This document shows, in pieces, positions 35,885-46,415 of a stretch of 64,000 nt of DNA. How positions within the stretch are numbered: the first letter of the stretch is position 1; every line of letters begins with the position of its first letter. The notes beneath the pieces are model-generated. The model worked only from the letters and a program-made list of their open reading frames with translations. It made no database searches and was not told where the DNA came from. Source of the DNA: Phocoena phocoena (lineage: Eukaryota > Chordata > Mammalia > Artiodactyla > Phocoenidae); assembly GCF_963924675.1 (NCBI RefSeq), contig NC_089232.1, forward strand, positions 43,564,522 through 43,628,521, given 5' to 3'. The position numbers and the translations under genes are program-made.

Positions 35885-36240
35885 TCTCACTTCATTACTT
35901 TTTAATTAATTTATTTTATTTATTTTATTTTTGGCTACATTGGGTCTTCGTTGCTGCGCATGGGCTTTCTCTAGTTGCAGCGCGCGAGCTTCTCATTGCA
36001 GTGGCTTCTCTTGTTACGGAGCATGGGCTCAAGGCATATGGGCTTCAGCAGTTGCAGCACATGGGCTCAGTAGTTGCGGTTTGCAGGCTCTAGAGCACGG
36101 GCTCAGTAGTTATGGTGTAGGGGATTAGTTGCTCCACAGCATGTGGGATCTTCCTGGACCAGGGCTCGAACCCGTGTCCCCTGCATTGGCAGGCGGATTC
36201 TTATCCACTGCACCAACCAGACGAGTCCTCTCACTTCATT
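35885..36240 (-). mobile_element. CHR SINE, long form, with perfect 12-bp target-site duplication
   Basis: The body (35897-36228) begins on this strand with a (ttta)n tail and ttgggtcttcgttgctgcgc, and ends gcaccaaccagacgagtcc, a diverged head. B box on the minus strand is ggttcgagccc. Flanks tctcacttcatt at 35885-35896 and 36229-36240 are identical. Confidence 0.96.
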
Positions 36241-36534
36241 TTGACATAGTCTCCTAGTTTGTATGGATTATATGGGCCCATAAGAATAGCACTTTTCCTA
36301 TTTTATTCAACTACGAAGCAACTCTAGTTTCCTGCTATTAAGGAGGAAAATGTCTTGCCTTTCACCATAATTCTCTATATCCAGAGAAGCCCTTTCCATA
36401 AATTCCAAATCCTCACCTCTCTGCCAGCACTTAGGTGGTCCTTTCTCTTCTCCGATCTTAGATGAGCTAAGAGATTGCCAAGACATACAAAGAGACATAA
36501 TCCCTTTCCCAGGAAGCTTGTACTGTCGCATAAC

Positions 36535-36800
36535 AACTTAGCCTAATGGTGAAGCGCGTGGACCCTAGTGCCAGACAGACAGATTGGTTCAGGTGCCAAC
36601 TATGCTTTTATTAGCTGTGACCCCAGACAAATAATTTAGCCTTTCTCAGCCTCAATTTACTTTTCTGCAAAGTGGGAATAATAATAATACATACCTCATA
36701 GGGTTCTGATAATATCTGAATAATATAATGCATATAAAGAGCTTAGGCACAGTGCCTGGAACACAATAAGACCTGCATATGCCATAGCTATTTGTATAAA
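36535..36800 (+). mobile_element. MIR SINE, near full length
   Basis: cctaatggtgaagcgcgtgg at the head, ggttcaggtgccaact at the B box, ttagctgtgaccccagacaa, ttctgcaaagtgggaataat and ggcacagtgcctggaacaca at the end. It covers almost the whole MIR consensus, including the tRNA-like head. Confidence 0.92.
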
Positions 36801-36807
36801 GCCCACA

Positions 36808-37020
36808 TCATGAACTGATAACACAGGCTTTAAAATTCCAGCTCAGCAGCTTCTTTGTTAGGTAATTTTGGGCAAACTAATATACCTTTGAGCCTCAGTT
36901 TCTTCATTATTAAATGGGGATAATTCACCCATCTCCAGGATTGTTATAAATCTTAAATGTAAAAATATATAAACTTCCTAGTACTGTTCCAGAAGATACC
37001 CAACCAATGACTCCTATAAA
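36808..37020 (+). mobile_element. Second MIR SINE, adjacent
   Basis: attccagctcagcagcttct, taattttgggcaaactaata, cctcagtttcttcattatta aatgggg and ctagtactgttccagaaga repeat the MIR core directly after the previous copy in the same orientation. Confidence 0.85.
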
Positions 37021-37949
37021 TAGTGTTATTTTTTAACATATTGCCCTTTAATGGCCTGGAGTCAGAACATAAGTCCTGCCTTTGACTTTGAACTCCAGCC
37101 TCTGAACAGCTCTTCGAAGCCTCCCACAGCTTTCAGCCTCCAATTAAAGTAGCACCACTACTTAATTTCTGTGTTCATGGAGCCTAGACAAGTCGTTTCC
37201 ACAGGCAGATCCCAGATTTTGGGATTTCACACATCAGTAAAGACAGCTAGCAATAGATAGATAGATAGATAGGGATAGAGAGATAGAATTAGATAGATGT
37301 ATAGATAGATATTATCATGGGAATCAAAATAGGGCACCAACTTTTTTTTCCCAGTAAAGAGGCTTTATTTTTTGTTTTTAACTACCATCCATCAACACTG
37401 TTATTTCATGAAAGAAAAGATTTTATCGTTAAGAAATAGAAACACAGATCAAGAGAAAAAAAGTCTGCCTTGTGGGTGTGTACGTGCATGCACACACATA
37501 CACACGCACAATTTGTCTTCTCATTTTACCATTAACGTGGAATAGAATGCCAAGGGGCCCACAAATGTGAGTGGGACCCTGACTTACATTAACTTGGAGC
37601 TGGCCTCACCTGCACGCTAGAGTGCTTCCATACTGCTTCTTGGCAAAAGCAAGCAGGACAGGGATTTGCGTCTTCCAGGTCCTGGAGCCCTTGGCCACCT
37701 GTCTTTCCTGAGCCTCTGAGGAACAGAAGGCGGGGTGGAAGACCCCACTGAGTCCCTCTCTAGTTGTGCAGTGTTCTCACATCCTCTCTGAGGCTGACTT
37801 CCTTGTCCAGCCAGGCTCCCACGTGCAGGCTTCCAGGTGGTGTTTCCCTTCTGTTTCACTATTTCCCAACATCTCGCACGCTTCCTAACATCTCTCCCCT
37901 CAGCTGGTTAAGCATTTTGCATATCGATACTTATTTATCTGAAAGATAT
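37021..37949. other. Unassigned non-coding stretch
   Basis: It contains the GATA microsatellite at 37254-37311 and a short CA-rich patch at about 37485-37510. Nothing else recognised. Confidence 0.5.
37254..37311. repeat. (GATA)n microsatellite, interrupted
   Basis: agat/gata units with gggatagagag and aatt interruptions. Confidence 0.95.
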
Positions 37950-38030
37950 TGTCCAGATTATTATTCCCCTTTCATAGATTCATGGGTACATAAACTGAGA
38001 TCCTGAGAGGTCTGGAGGCTCTCCCGAGGG
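37950..38030 (-). mobile_element. MIR SINE fragment
   Basis: attattcccctttcatagat followed by ataaactgagatcctgagag resembles the reverse complement of the MIR cctcatctgtaaaatgggg region. Confidence 0.55.
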
Positions 38031-38184
38031 ACCCAGGAAGAAGCCCCCTCACTACATATTGTTTGAGTCCCTGAACTGGATAGAAACAACAGGAAATGAA
38101 TGTCTCTAGTAGGCAACAAAGAAGCTGCACAAGCAGAACTTTTCTCCAATGTCACAAGCTGAACACTGTTTTGTTCCATGTCAA

Positions 38185-38266
38185 TTTAGTGGACAGTTAC
38201 TGAGTCCCTACTAGATGCTGTGCTAGAATACAAGTATGAAGAAATGTAAACTGTACCCTCAAGGCA
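38185..38266 (-). mobile_element. L2 LINE 3' fragment
   Basis: gttactgagtccctactaga tgctgtgctag and ctgtaccctcaaggc fit the reverse-complement L2 terminus. Confidence 0.65.
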
Positions 38267-38616
38267 AAAGGCTACAATTTATTTCTTCCTATAGCCAAGG
38301 GAGAAGCCTGCATAATTTTCATTCAATGTGCCAAAAGACCCAGACCTGCAAATGAGATGTAAGTGCCTCAGGAGGATGAGAAAAGGCATCCACAGTGGTC
38401 GATTCAGTGTGAACGGCTCTCCGGGAATTTACCCAGTGTTAATCTACACGTAAGGACACATCTTCCGCAGTTCTTTCTGAAAGGCTCTTCCTTCTCCCTG
38501 AAGATACCTTTTTCCCTCTTGATACCGGAAAGATTTTGGCCAGTTTTTCTTCATTTTAAAATGTTCATCAATAGCAAATCCTGCTTACTGAATAAACAGA
38601 GGACAGTAAACATGTT
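38267..38616. other. Unassigned non-coding stretch
   Basis: Nothing recognised. Confidence 0.5.
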
Positions 38617-38735
38617 CTAGTCCTGGCCCAGCCACCAAGCAAATGAATGCCTGGAGCAAGTCACTTCAGCTCTCCAGACCTCAGTCTCCTCACCTGCAAA
38701 AGTGAGCCGACTGAACTAGCTGTACCAGTGAATAT
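38617..38735 (+). mobile_element. MIR SINE fragment
   Basis: agtcctggcccagccaccaa, ggagcaagtcacttcagctc and cctcagtctcctcacctgca aaa are the MIR core in plus orientation. Confidence 0.85.
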
Positions 38736-38739
38736 ATAG

Positions 38740-38965
38740 CACTGACGATGTGGAGATTCTCAGGACGCTGCACATATTCACTTATCCCTCACAACAACTC
38801 TGTGAGTTAGAGAGTGTTTTTTCCTCCCCACTTTACAGATAAGGAAACTGAGGCACGAAGCGGTTAAAATAATCTTGCTCAAAATCGTGTAACTCATAAG
38901 TAGCAAAGATGGGATTCGGACATTCTCAGTCTATTTCCAGCGTCTGTAGTCTTGACCACTATGAT
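38740..38965 (-). mobile_element. MIR SINE, near full core
   Basis: ttatccctcacaacaactct, cccactttacagataaggaa actgaggcacg and aagatgggattcggac are the reverse-complement MIR order. It faces the preceding plus-strand MIR. Confidence 0.9.
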
Positions 38966-39164
38966 GGGCTGCCTTTCAGCAGATGAAGAGAACTAATACT
39001 GAAGTCCCTTCTAATGTTTACATTCAATTGATCTATGAGTTTAAAATAACCCCTAAAGGCTCAGATTCTGTATTTTACGCCAATGAAGAAAAGAGCTCAT
39101 TAAAAATTTTATAATTTATTAATCAAAACTACCAGCTCATAATAGCTTAGAAATAAAAATTTTC

Positions 39165-39310
39165 AGCGTGCCCTCACATACATGATCACTTTAGATCCTC
39201 ACTGGATCTTGATATAGAGAAGGTAATAGTGCCATCCACAAGACCAGGAAAAGGAAGTCCAGAGAGGTCAGGACTTGTTTATGGCACCCAAGAAAACCAG
39301 GGGAGGAGTC
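39165..39310 (-). mobile_element. Possible MIR-like fragment
   Basis: tttagatcctcactggatct, gaccaggaaaaggaagtcca gagaggtcag and cttgtttatgg weakly follow a reverse-complement MIR/MIR3. Confidence 0.45.
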
Positions 39311-39789
39311 CTACTCCCTTAGCAGAGCCAGGGACCTCCAGGTTGTGTTCTGGAGCCCATTCAACCTGAGTCACACATTTCCTCTGGGACTTCATCTTGG
39401 ATTCAAAGACACCCACTGAATTCTGAGTAGTGACAGAGAAAAGAGTGCTTCTCTCTGAAACTCTTCTCCATGCCCCTCCAGTGCTGGGTCTCTCACACAG
39501 ATACCAAGATGTCTGGCCCTGCAATCAAGATGGTCAGCTCACACAACCCTGAAACACTGAGATGCATATGGAGTTACTGCAGAGTGAGCTGCTCTGAACT
39601 TGAACTCCATGTTAGGCCTTCTAAAGAGCTGTCTAAGCTTGCAGCCTCTGCTAGCTCTGCTCCTCCTTTCTCCACATTTACAAGGTAGCTTCCAATCTGC
39701 CTTCCACTAGAGGAAACTGTGCTCTCGGATATCACCTGTAACTTCCTAGTCCAAGAAGCAGCTGCCTGTTCCCTTAACACACCTGCTGC
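39311..39789. other. Unassigned non-coding stretch
   Basis: Opposing short open frames (39574-39780 minus, 39470-39688 plus) without domains. Nothing else recognised. Confidence 0.5.
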
Positions 39790-40115
39790 TTTACCAGTGA
39801 TGAACTTCTGCTCCCCTCATCCCCTCCCCCTGGAACATGCTTCCCACCATCCTGCCTTCAAATCCGATCCTTACTTGCAGGCCTACCTCACATGTCACTT
39901 CTTCAGGAAGCCTCTCCTAGCCCTTCCAGTCAGGTGTAATCTATTTTTTTTGATTATCCAGTCTCGAGTTTTTCTTAGGACACTCTCAAATTCTGCTTTT
40001 TTATTGCAGTTGGGTTTATACTTTCTTATCTCCATCATACTCAGACTGCTTTTTACTTCCTGGCAATGTTGGGAGCACTGCCTGGCACTGATAAATATCT
40101 GCTTGACCTCAAATT
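39790..40115 (+). mobile_element. L2 LINE 3' end
   Basis: tccccctggaacatgcttcc, tcacatgtcacttcttcagg aagcctctcctagccc, tttatactttcttatctcca and gagcactgcctggcactgat aaatat follow the L2 3' UTR in order over 300 bases. Confidence 0.88.
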
Positions 40116-40569
40116 AATCTCTCCCGTTCTGTAGAATGATTCACTCTGCAAAAATATATGGCAAAGAAGAGGGATCATTAGATTCTTTTTTTTAATTAAA
40201 AAAATTTTTTTAACATCTTTATTGGAGTATAATTGCTTTACAGTGTTGTGTCAGTTTCTGCTGTATAACAAAGTGAATCAGCATATGTATACATACATCC
40301 CCACATCCCCTCCCTCTTGCGTCTCCCGCCCACCCTCCCTACCCACCCCTCTAGGTGGTCACAAAGCTGATCTCCCCGTGCAATGCAGCTGCTTCCCACT
40401 AGCTATCTATTTTACATTTGATAGTGTATATATGTCAATGCTACTCTCTCACTTTGTCCCAGCTTACCCTTCCCCCAGCTTACCCCTCCCCCTCCCTGTG
40501 TCCTCAAGTCCATTCTCTACATCTGTGTCTTTACTCCTGCCCTGCCACTAGGTTCATCAGTACCACTTT

Positions 40570-40971
40570 TTAGATTCCATACATATGTGTTAGCATACGG
40601 TATTTGTTTTTCTCTTTCTGACTTACTTCACTCTGTATGACAGACTCTAGGTCCATCCACCTCACTACAAATAACTCAATTTTGTTTCTTTTTATGGCTG
40701 AGTAATATTCCATTGTATATATGTGCCACATCTTCTGTAGCCATTCATCTGTCGATGGACACTTAGGTTGCTTCCATGTCCTGGCTATTGTAAATAGTGC
40801 TGCAGTGAACATTGCGGTACATGACTCTTTTTGAATTATGCTTTTCTCAGGGTATATGCCCAGTAGTAGGATTGCTGGGTCATATGGTAGTTCTATTTTC
40901 AGTTTTTTAAGGAACCTCCACACTGTTCTCCATAGTGGCTGTATCAATTTACATTCCCACCAACAGTGCAA
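40570..40971 (-). pseudogene. LINE-1 ORF2p C-terminal remnant
   Basis: This 133-codon frame is the end of the LINE-1 reverse transcriptase/endonuclease protein. It starts in the conserved [13 protein letters not shown] cysteine-containing region, has a [12 protein letters not shown] block about 30 residues in, and contains the conserved MEYYSAIKRNKI block. The frame is open to its natural stop, but the catalytic endonuclease and reverse transcriptase domains are absent because the copy is 5' truncated. It cannot encode an active element. Confidence 0.93.
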
Positions 40972-41010
40972 GCGTGTTCCCTTTTCTCCATACCCTCTCC
41001 AGCATTTATT

Positions 41011-41381
41011 GTTTGTAGATTTTTTTTTTTTATTAATTTATTTTGACTGCTTGGGTCTTTGTTGCTGCACGTGGGCTTTCTCTAGTTGTGGCGAGTGGGG
41101 GCTGCTCTTCATTGCGGTGCGCAGGCTCCTCATTGTGGTGGCTTCTCTTGTTGCAGAGCACCGGCTCTAGGTGCACAGGGCTTCAATAGTTGTGGCACGC
41201 AGGCTCAGTAGTTGTGGCTCGTGGGCTCTAGAGCGCAGGCTCAGTAGTTGTGGCGCATGGGCTTGTTTGCTCTGCAGCATGTGGGATCTTCCCAGACCAG
41301 GGCTCAAACCCGTGTCCCCTGCATTGGCAGGCGGATTCTTAGCCACTGCGCCACCAGGGATCTCCTGTTTATAGATTTTTT
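41011..41381 (-). mobile_element. CHR SINE, long form, inserted in LINE-1, 15-bp target-site duplication
   Basis: The body (41026-41366) shows ttgggtctttgttgctgcac, repeated tagttgtggc blocks, a minus-strand B box and a ccaccagggatctcc end. Flanks gtttgtagatttttt (41011-41025) and gtttatagatttttt (41367-41381) are LINE-1 sequence duplicated on insertion, with one difference. It is therefore younger than the host LINE-1. Confidence 0.96.
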
Positions 41382-41461
41382 GATGATGGCCATTCTGATC
41401 GGTGTGAGGTGATACCTCATTGTAGTTTTGATTTGCATTTCTCTAGGGATCTTTGGATTCT

Positions 41462-43769
41462 AATGTCATTCCCAAATTTCGCCAATGGCTTTTTTTTTTT
41501 TAAATCAATTCCTGACTGACAGAGCTCAGCCCCAGAGGTGAGAACATCTTTTCAGTAACTGCCACATAGCCTGTATTCAAAGAGGTTTCTGAATGTGAAC
41601 ATGTCAGCCCAAGACTCTGTTAATTGGACCTTCAACTACTCAAGGTCCACACTGCACAGCTGCTCTTTTACCCCAGAAACCGGGAACCAGGGATGATGTA
41701 TGCAAAGGAGTCATATCAGAAAAATGTCCTCAGTCTTCCAGGGCACCTAGTTTTCACTGAAATTCATTGTCCTTACAGAGGGAGAAGGATGGACCAAGGA
41801 AAGGCTAGCTGATGTGTTTCCTTCACCATTTCCCCTACCTATAGTAACATATTAGAGAAGGGGGGTGTTATTTGGAATTTTGACATTTACAAAGAGTTTA
41901 AGTTTAAATTGTTCTGTTGGAAAAGAAAATCCCAATCCTTTCCTCTGAAGACAGTAAAACTGGCCAGCATAAAAATGTTCCCAAGATTTTCAAGTCTTTT
42001 AGAGTCTCTCCTCACAAATAACTCTATGTATGCTATTCTATAAGGTAGCGCAAAATACCACAACTAATATTCGACTGGTTTTTCAGCCTCTAGCTCATGC
42101 ATCTGGAGAGCTGGAACCAGAGAATAATATGTAAGGACCAGTGCTTTGAGGATTAGGTCTCTCCCCCTGCCTACATCAAGGCAAACTTGGGGCACCTAGG
42201 GGATTTAGACACCATCCACCAGCAGATGGGTGTCCAGTGTCCACTTGATCAAATCAAGTGCTTTGGAAAGGTTGAGAAAAGAGGCAAAAGGGACCCTCTT
42301 TCTTCCCCCACAGAGCAGTGTTTCTTAAGCTTTTTTTCATTATCACCCCTCTAATGAGTCTTTTTAGACTTTTTTCCTAATTGCTCTTCCTTGACATTTT
42401 AATGTCATAGATATATTGTTTATCTGTGTACTGTGATCATGAGGGGGCCACAAGCCATTGGATTTCTGTGTTCTTCAAACACTGATCCCTCCCACCCTCC
42501 TGGGGGTGGCAATACCCCTCCCCTTAAGAATGCAAGTCACAGACCTGTCCCTAGAGAAGCAACAGGACACTTCCTGAGCACCACCCCTGGGGTTTCTTTT
42601 TCATCTTTTCTCTCACTCTCCTTCAGACTCAGTATGAGCCTTGCAGGCACAGAGCTAGAAGGTGACCCAAGGTGACTGGGTAACTGCTCTTTGGAATGTC
42701 ATGGCAACATGAGAGCATCAGGGCAGAGAGACTGACAACAAGTCTGGAGAAATGGTTCATTTCACTCAGTGCAATCTTAGGTTCCACAGTAGCAACTGTT
42801 GTACTAATAACTACAAGACATAGATTAATGGGAAAACTTTCTGCAATAAACTTGTCCAAAGAATAGCATTACAGAGCTCAGAAATTGGTTATTCCATTGC
42901 TCCTTTTACCAGCAAAAGGGTACGAAATTGGATTTTTCCTTCCAGCTAATTCATTTTTCCAATATTATAATTAACTTGAAAAATAGACTTCAGCTTCTAC
43001 ACCTTCCCTTTTGCCTACACACTTTACAGGCACAACATAATGATTCTAGTTATTAGCTCACTTTAGGCCAAAAATAAGAAGGCTAACAATACATTAACAT
43101 CTCCATTATCAATCAGAAAATTGCAGGTCAGCTCCTTGAATGATATGTTGCTCAGCATATTAAAATCCCTGATCTCAGCAAAAATGTATAAATACTTTTA
43201 CTCCTGAAATTATGGTTTAAGAGAGACACATGGCAAGGTAAATGGGAGATGAGGAGGAAAATCAATTTAGATTGGTCTCAATGGAAGGACAATGGATTGC
43301 TATTTTTTCCTTTATCTAATATAGAAATTGAGTGCCTATGGTTCCCATTTTAATATTCATTTGATACCCATTTTAGTATCAAAGAGGTGGCAATGAGTAA
43401 CTTATCAAAAATAAACTTCTCAGCCTTTGGCTTTGTGCTCGTAATTAACCATCTGGTCTACACACATCACCTTGGGAGAGTGCCAATGGACATTTACCAA
43501 CTGATATCACTAAAACGAGGTTATTCTCCTTTCACCTGGGTGCAAGACAACCTGATTTTTCTGTTCAAAGCAAGCGCCAACTCGGTGTGTCAGTACCTGC
43601 AGATTCCATAGGTTTATCACTAATCTCCTAAATGTCATTGCCAACATTTTGAGATCTCAATAGTGCTTCCAGGGGACTCTCCTCTGTAACGTTAACTTTC
43701 TCCACAAAATAAAGCAAAAAAAATTTTTGTTTGTTCTTCTGGTTAACATTCCTTTAACAGTGTCTATAA
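41462..43769. other. Mostly unassigned non-coding DNA
   Basis: The words gtttcttaagctttttttca at about 42310 weakly suggest a worn hAT MITE terminus, but I could not confirm one. No exon recognised over about 2.3 kb. Confidence 0.45.
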
Positions 43770-43952
43770 CAGGGATTAGCAAACTAAGCCCTGTGGGCTA
43801 AATCCAGTCACGCCCATTCATTTCCATATGGTCTGTGGCTATTTTCCTTACAAGAGCAGTGCTGAGTAGTTGAAGCAGAAACTGACTGGCTTGCAAAGCC
43901 AAAAATAATTACTGTCTGGCCCTTTACAGAAAAAGTTTGCTGAACTCTATTT
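43770..43952. mobile_element. hAT-Charlie-type MITE
   Basis: It opens acagggattagcaaactaag ccc and closes ctggccctttacagaaaaag tttgctgaact, with cacgcccattcatttccata and ggcttgcaaagcc between. These are both ends and the middle of a common non-autonomous hAT element of mammals (consensus starting caggggtcggcaaact). I do not commit to a subfamily. Confidence 0.8.
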
Positions 43953-45511
43953 TGCGACATGGAGTTTTTTTAATAAAAATGAAAAAGAATTAAAACCTTT
44001 TATTTCTATAATTTTAGAATTCAGAGTCTAGGATTATTTTAGAACAGAAATAATATATGGTCATTTTTCTACTCCTGGGAATGAAACTTGGAAATATAAG
44101 CCCATAAATGTAGCAAAAGCATTATTGATAATAATATGGGTTGTATATCAGCCACCAGCTATTTTTGTTGAAAAGCAATATTAAGTTTTCTCTTTGAATA
44201 ATAACCATAGATGCCCATTGTAGAACAGATTGCCATTTTCCCAAAGCATAGATGGTCTCTTCTTAAGCAAGGAAGCATGTTTGAGAAATGAACATATAGT
44301 AGAACTTGTCACACATGTATAAAAACTTAACATTAATATCCCAAATGACCTCTTAAAGAATATCAAGGCAAACAATATAAGGCAATTAATGCTATATTGT
44401 TGCTGAATGTGATATCAGTTAAGGAGAATCAGAGATCTGAGAACAGGAATATATAGCAATCAGTGATTGCGCTCACCTGTGCAAGAGTATATTTGCGTTT
44501 AAATATTTTGGTGATATCAATATACTCATTAAACGTGCTCATCTTTATGAAATATCTACTATTAAATATATTACATATGTTAAATATCTACTAAATAGTT
44601 CTAAGACACAAAGCTATAAAAGACATGGCACTGCTATCAGAGAACTTAAAATCTGGTGGAGATGCTAAGATCCATAGATTCCCCAATTCTGTTTTACTTT
44701 TAAAAATTTCAATATATTGAACATACAGAGGTAAGGAAATCTTCATGCTTGAGTTATGTGACGACTTGATCATCATAACTTGAACAGTATGAAAATAGAC
44801 AACTGCATGCATCCCTAAAAAAGTCTCGTTCCTTCCCAGGTGCCATAGTGACAAAAGTTCTACTACATTTTAGAAATTCATTCTTTTACGTTAATTTCCT
44901 TCCAATACCAGTGAGCTATTATTTAGATTTTCCTAGTCATATTTAATTACTGGTGTTTTAGGTATAAGAATTGCTTAAATAATTTATCATAATAGATTAC
45001 CTTTATTTTTTCTGCTGATCTCACTTAAGATGAAAATGCCCATAGATGATTTAACAGGTTATCATGTTAGTTACTTATCAGATCACTTTCACTATAAGAA
45101 ATAGGACCCCAGCCATATGAAGGCACTGGGAATTTTGTGCAAAGGATCATTAAAAGGGAGACAATAAACACAAAAGGGGATCCCACAAAATAAGCTTAAA
45201 CTCCTCATGATCTATCAAGACTGGTTATGTATAAGAAGTTAATGTTTTCAAGAAAATCAAGAGTCAGAAACTAAGAGAAAGGTGGTCTTCTTAGTTACCC
45301 CTACACTTCTGAAAATCAGCCAGAGTCAATACTCATATCGAAGTGGGATGATGGTCTTAAAGGGAAAGAGAAAAAAAGAGTTATTTCCCATAAATTCTGT
45401 GTTATTGATGACTGACCACACAGAGGCTAATGTCCACAACATGAATGAACATTTATAAACTCATGCATTAAAGCTATGTTCTGTTCTAATGCAAAAAAAT
45501 AACTCTTTGTT
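43953..45511. other. AT-rich unassigned non-coding DNA
   Basis: A weak L2-like phrase (cactgctatcagagaacttaa) lies at about 44628-44650. Nothing else recognised. Confidence 0.5.
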
Positions 45512-45742
45512 AACTTAAGATTTTTTTTTTTTCCCTGTGGTACGTGGGCCTCTCACTGTTGTGGCCTCTCCCGCCATGGAGCACAGGCTCTGGACACGCA
45601 GGCCCAGCGGCCATGGCTCACGGGCCCAGCCACTCCGCGGTATGCGGGATCCTCCCGGACCGGGGCACGAACCCGTGTCCCCTGCATTGGCAGGCGGACT
45701 CCCAACCACTGCGCCACCAGGGAAGCCCAACTTAAGATTTTT
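45512..45742 (-). mobile_element. CHR SINE, short form, with perfect 14-bp target-site duplication
   Basis: The body (45526-45728) runs from a T run through tacgtgggcctctcactgtt to ccaccagggaagccc. B box on the minus strand is ggttcgtgccc. Flanks aacttaagattttt at 45512-45525 and 45729-45742 are identical, so this is one of the freshest-looking insertions in the window. Confidence 0.98.
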
Positions 45743-46105
45743 AATGCCTTGATCATAGGAAGAGCCACATGAAATTACTGATGAAGCCTGAAGCAAAATG
45801 AAATCATAACATAGTTGTAGGGAACTCAAATGCATTACTATTCATTATTAAGCACTAAACACCATATGAAAGCAGAAGACTTCAGTAAACCTATTTCAAC
45901 TGACATTGCACATAAATAGGACTTGATTAAATAACTGTAATAACTTGCCTATCCAGCTACAGCTAATAAGTCTACCCCAAATCTTAGCAATACATGTTTT
46001 ATTTGCTTTCTACTTTATTTTTTGTATTTGTGCATATTTGACTTAATACATGTTATAATACATAATCATGTACTATGATTATGTATTATGCTGGGATTAT
46101 TTTTC

Positions 46106-46107
<2 letters not shown>
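45743..46107. other. AT-rich unassigned stretch
   Basis: Near 46045-46090 a small local repeat of the words atacat/gtattatg occurs. Nothing else recognised. Confidence 0.5.

Positions 46108-46141
<34 letters not shown>
46108..46141. repeat. (GT)n microsatellite
   Basis: About 17 uninterrupted tg units. Confidence 0.98.
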
Positions 46142-46142
<1 letters not shown>

Positions 46143-46345
46143 AGTTCTATAAAATTTTGTCACATGTAAAGATTTGTATAACTACCACCACAGTCAAGAT
46201 CTGGAACTGATCCATCACCAAAAAGTGTTCCATTTTTAGTCACCCTGTTCCTAATACCTGGCAACCACTGATCTTGTCTCTGTCTCTACAGTGTTCATTT
46301 TGAGAGTGTTATATAAATGGAATCATACAGAATGTATCTTTTTTT
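46142..46345 (-). mobile_element. Old LINE-1 (L1M-type) 3' UTR fragment
   Basis: ctggaactgatccatcacca, ccctgttcctaatacctggc aaccactgatct and tataaatggaatcatacaga match the reverse-complement 3' UTR of old mammalian LINE-1s. Confidence 0.7.
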
Positions 46346-46378
46346 AAAGATTCATCTATTTTTAAAGTACATATATGG

Positions 46379-46381
<3 letters not shown>

Positions 46382-46412
<31 letters not shown>
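46382..46412. repeat. (CA)n microsatellite
   Basis: About 15 uninterrupted ac units, complementary to the (GT)n tract 240 bases upstream. Confidence 0.98.

Positions 46413-46415
<3 letters not shown>

Larger units (their letters stand above)
40170..41461 (-). mobile_element. 5'-truncated LINE-1 with imperfect 17-bp target-site duplication, split by a SINE
   Basis: On this strand the insert begins with a T/A-rich tail and acatctttattggagtataa (reverse of the 3' UTR end), passes through the ORF2 C-terminus, is interrupted at 41026-41366 by a CHR SINE, and resumes with gatggccattctgatcggtg until about 41444, where it ends abruptly. Flanks 40170-40186 (agggatcattagattct) and 41445-41461 (agggatctttggattct) differ at two bases. 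Removing the SINE leaves roughly 920 bp of LINE-1. Confidence 0.95.

Noticed and set aside
42300..42440. Possible hAT MITE with a tttcttaagctttttttcatt end
   Set aside because: Only one terminus-like word was seen, with no matching inverted end.
45515..45835. 106-codon minus frame with a MVGSPPANAGDTG-like stretch
   Set aside because: This is the translated SINE head, repeated in frames at 1973, 19944, 47630, 49826 and 62978.
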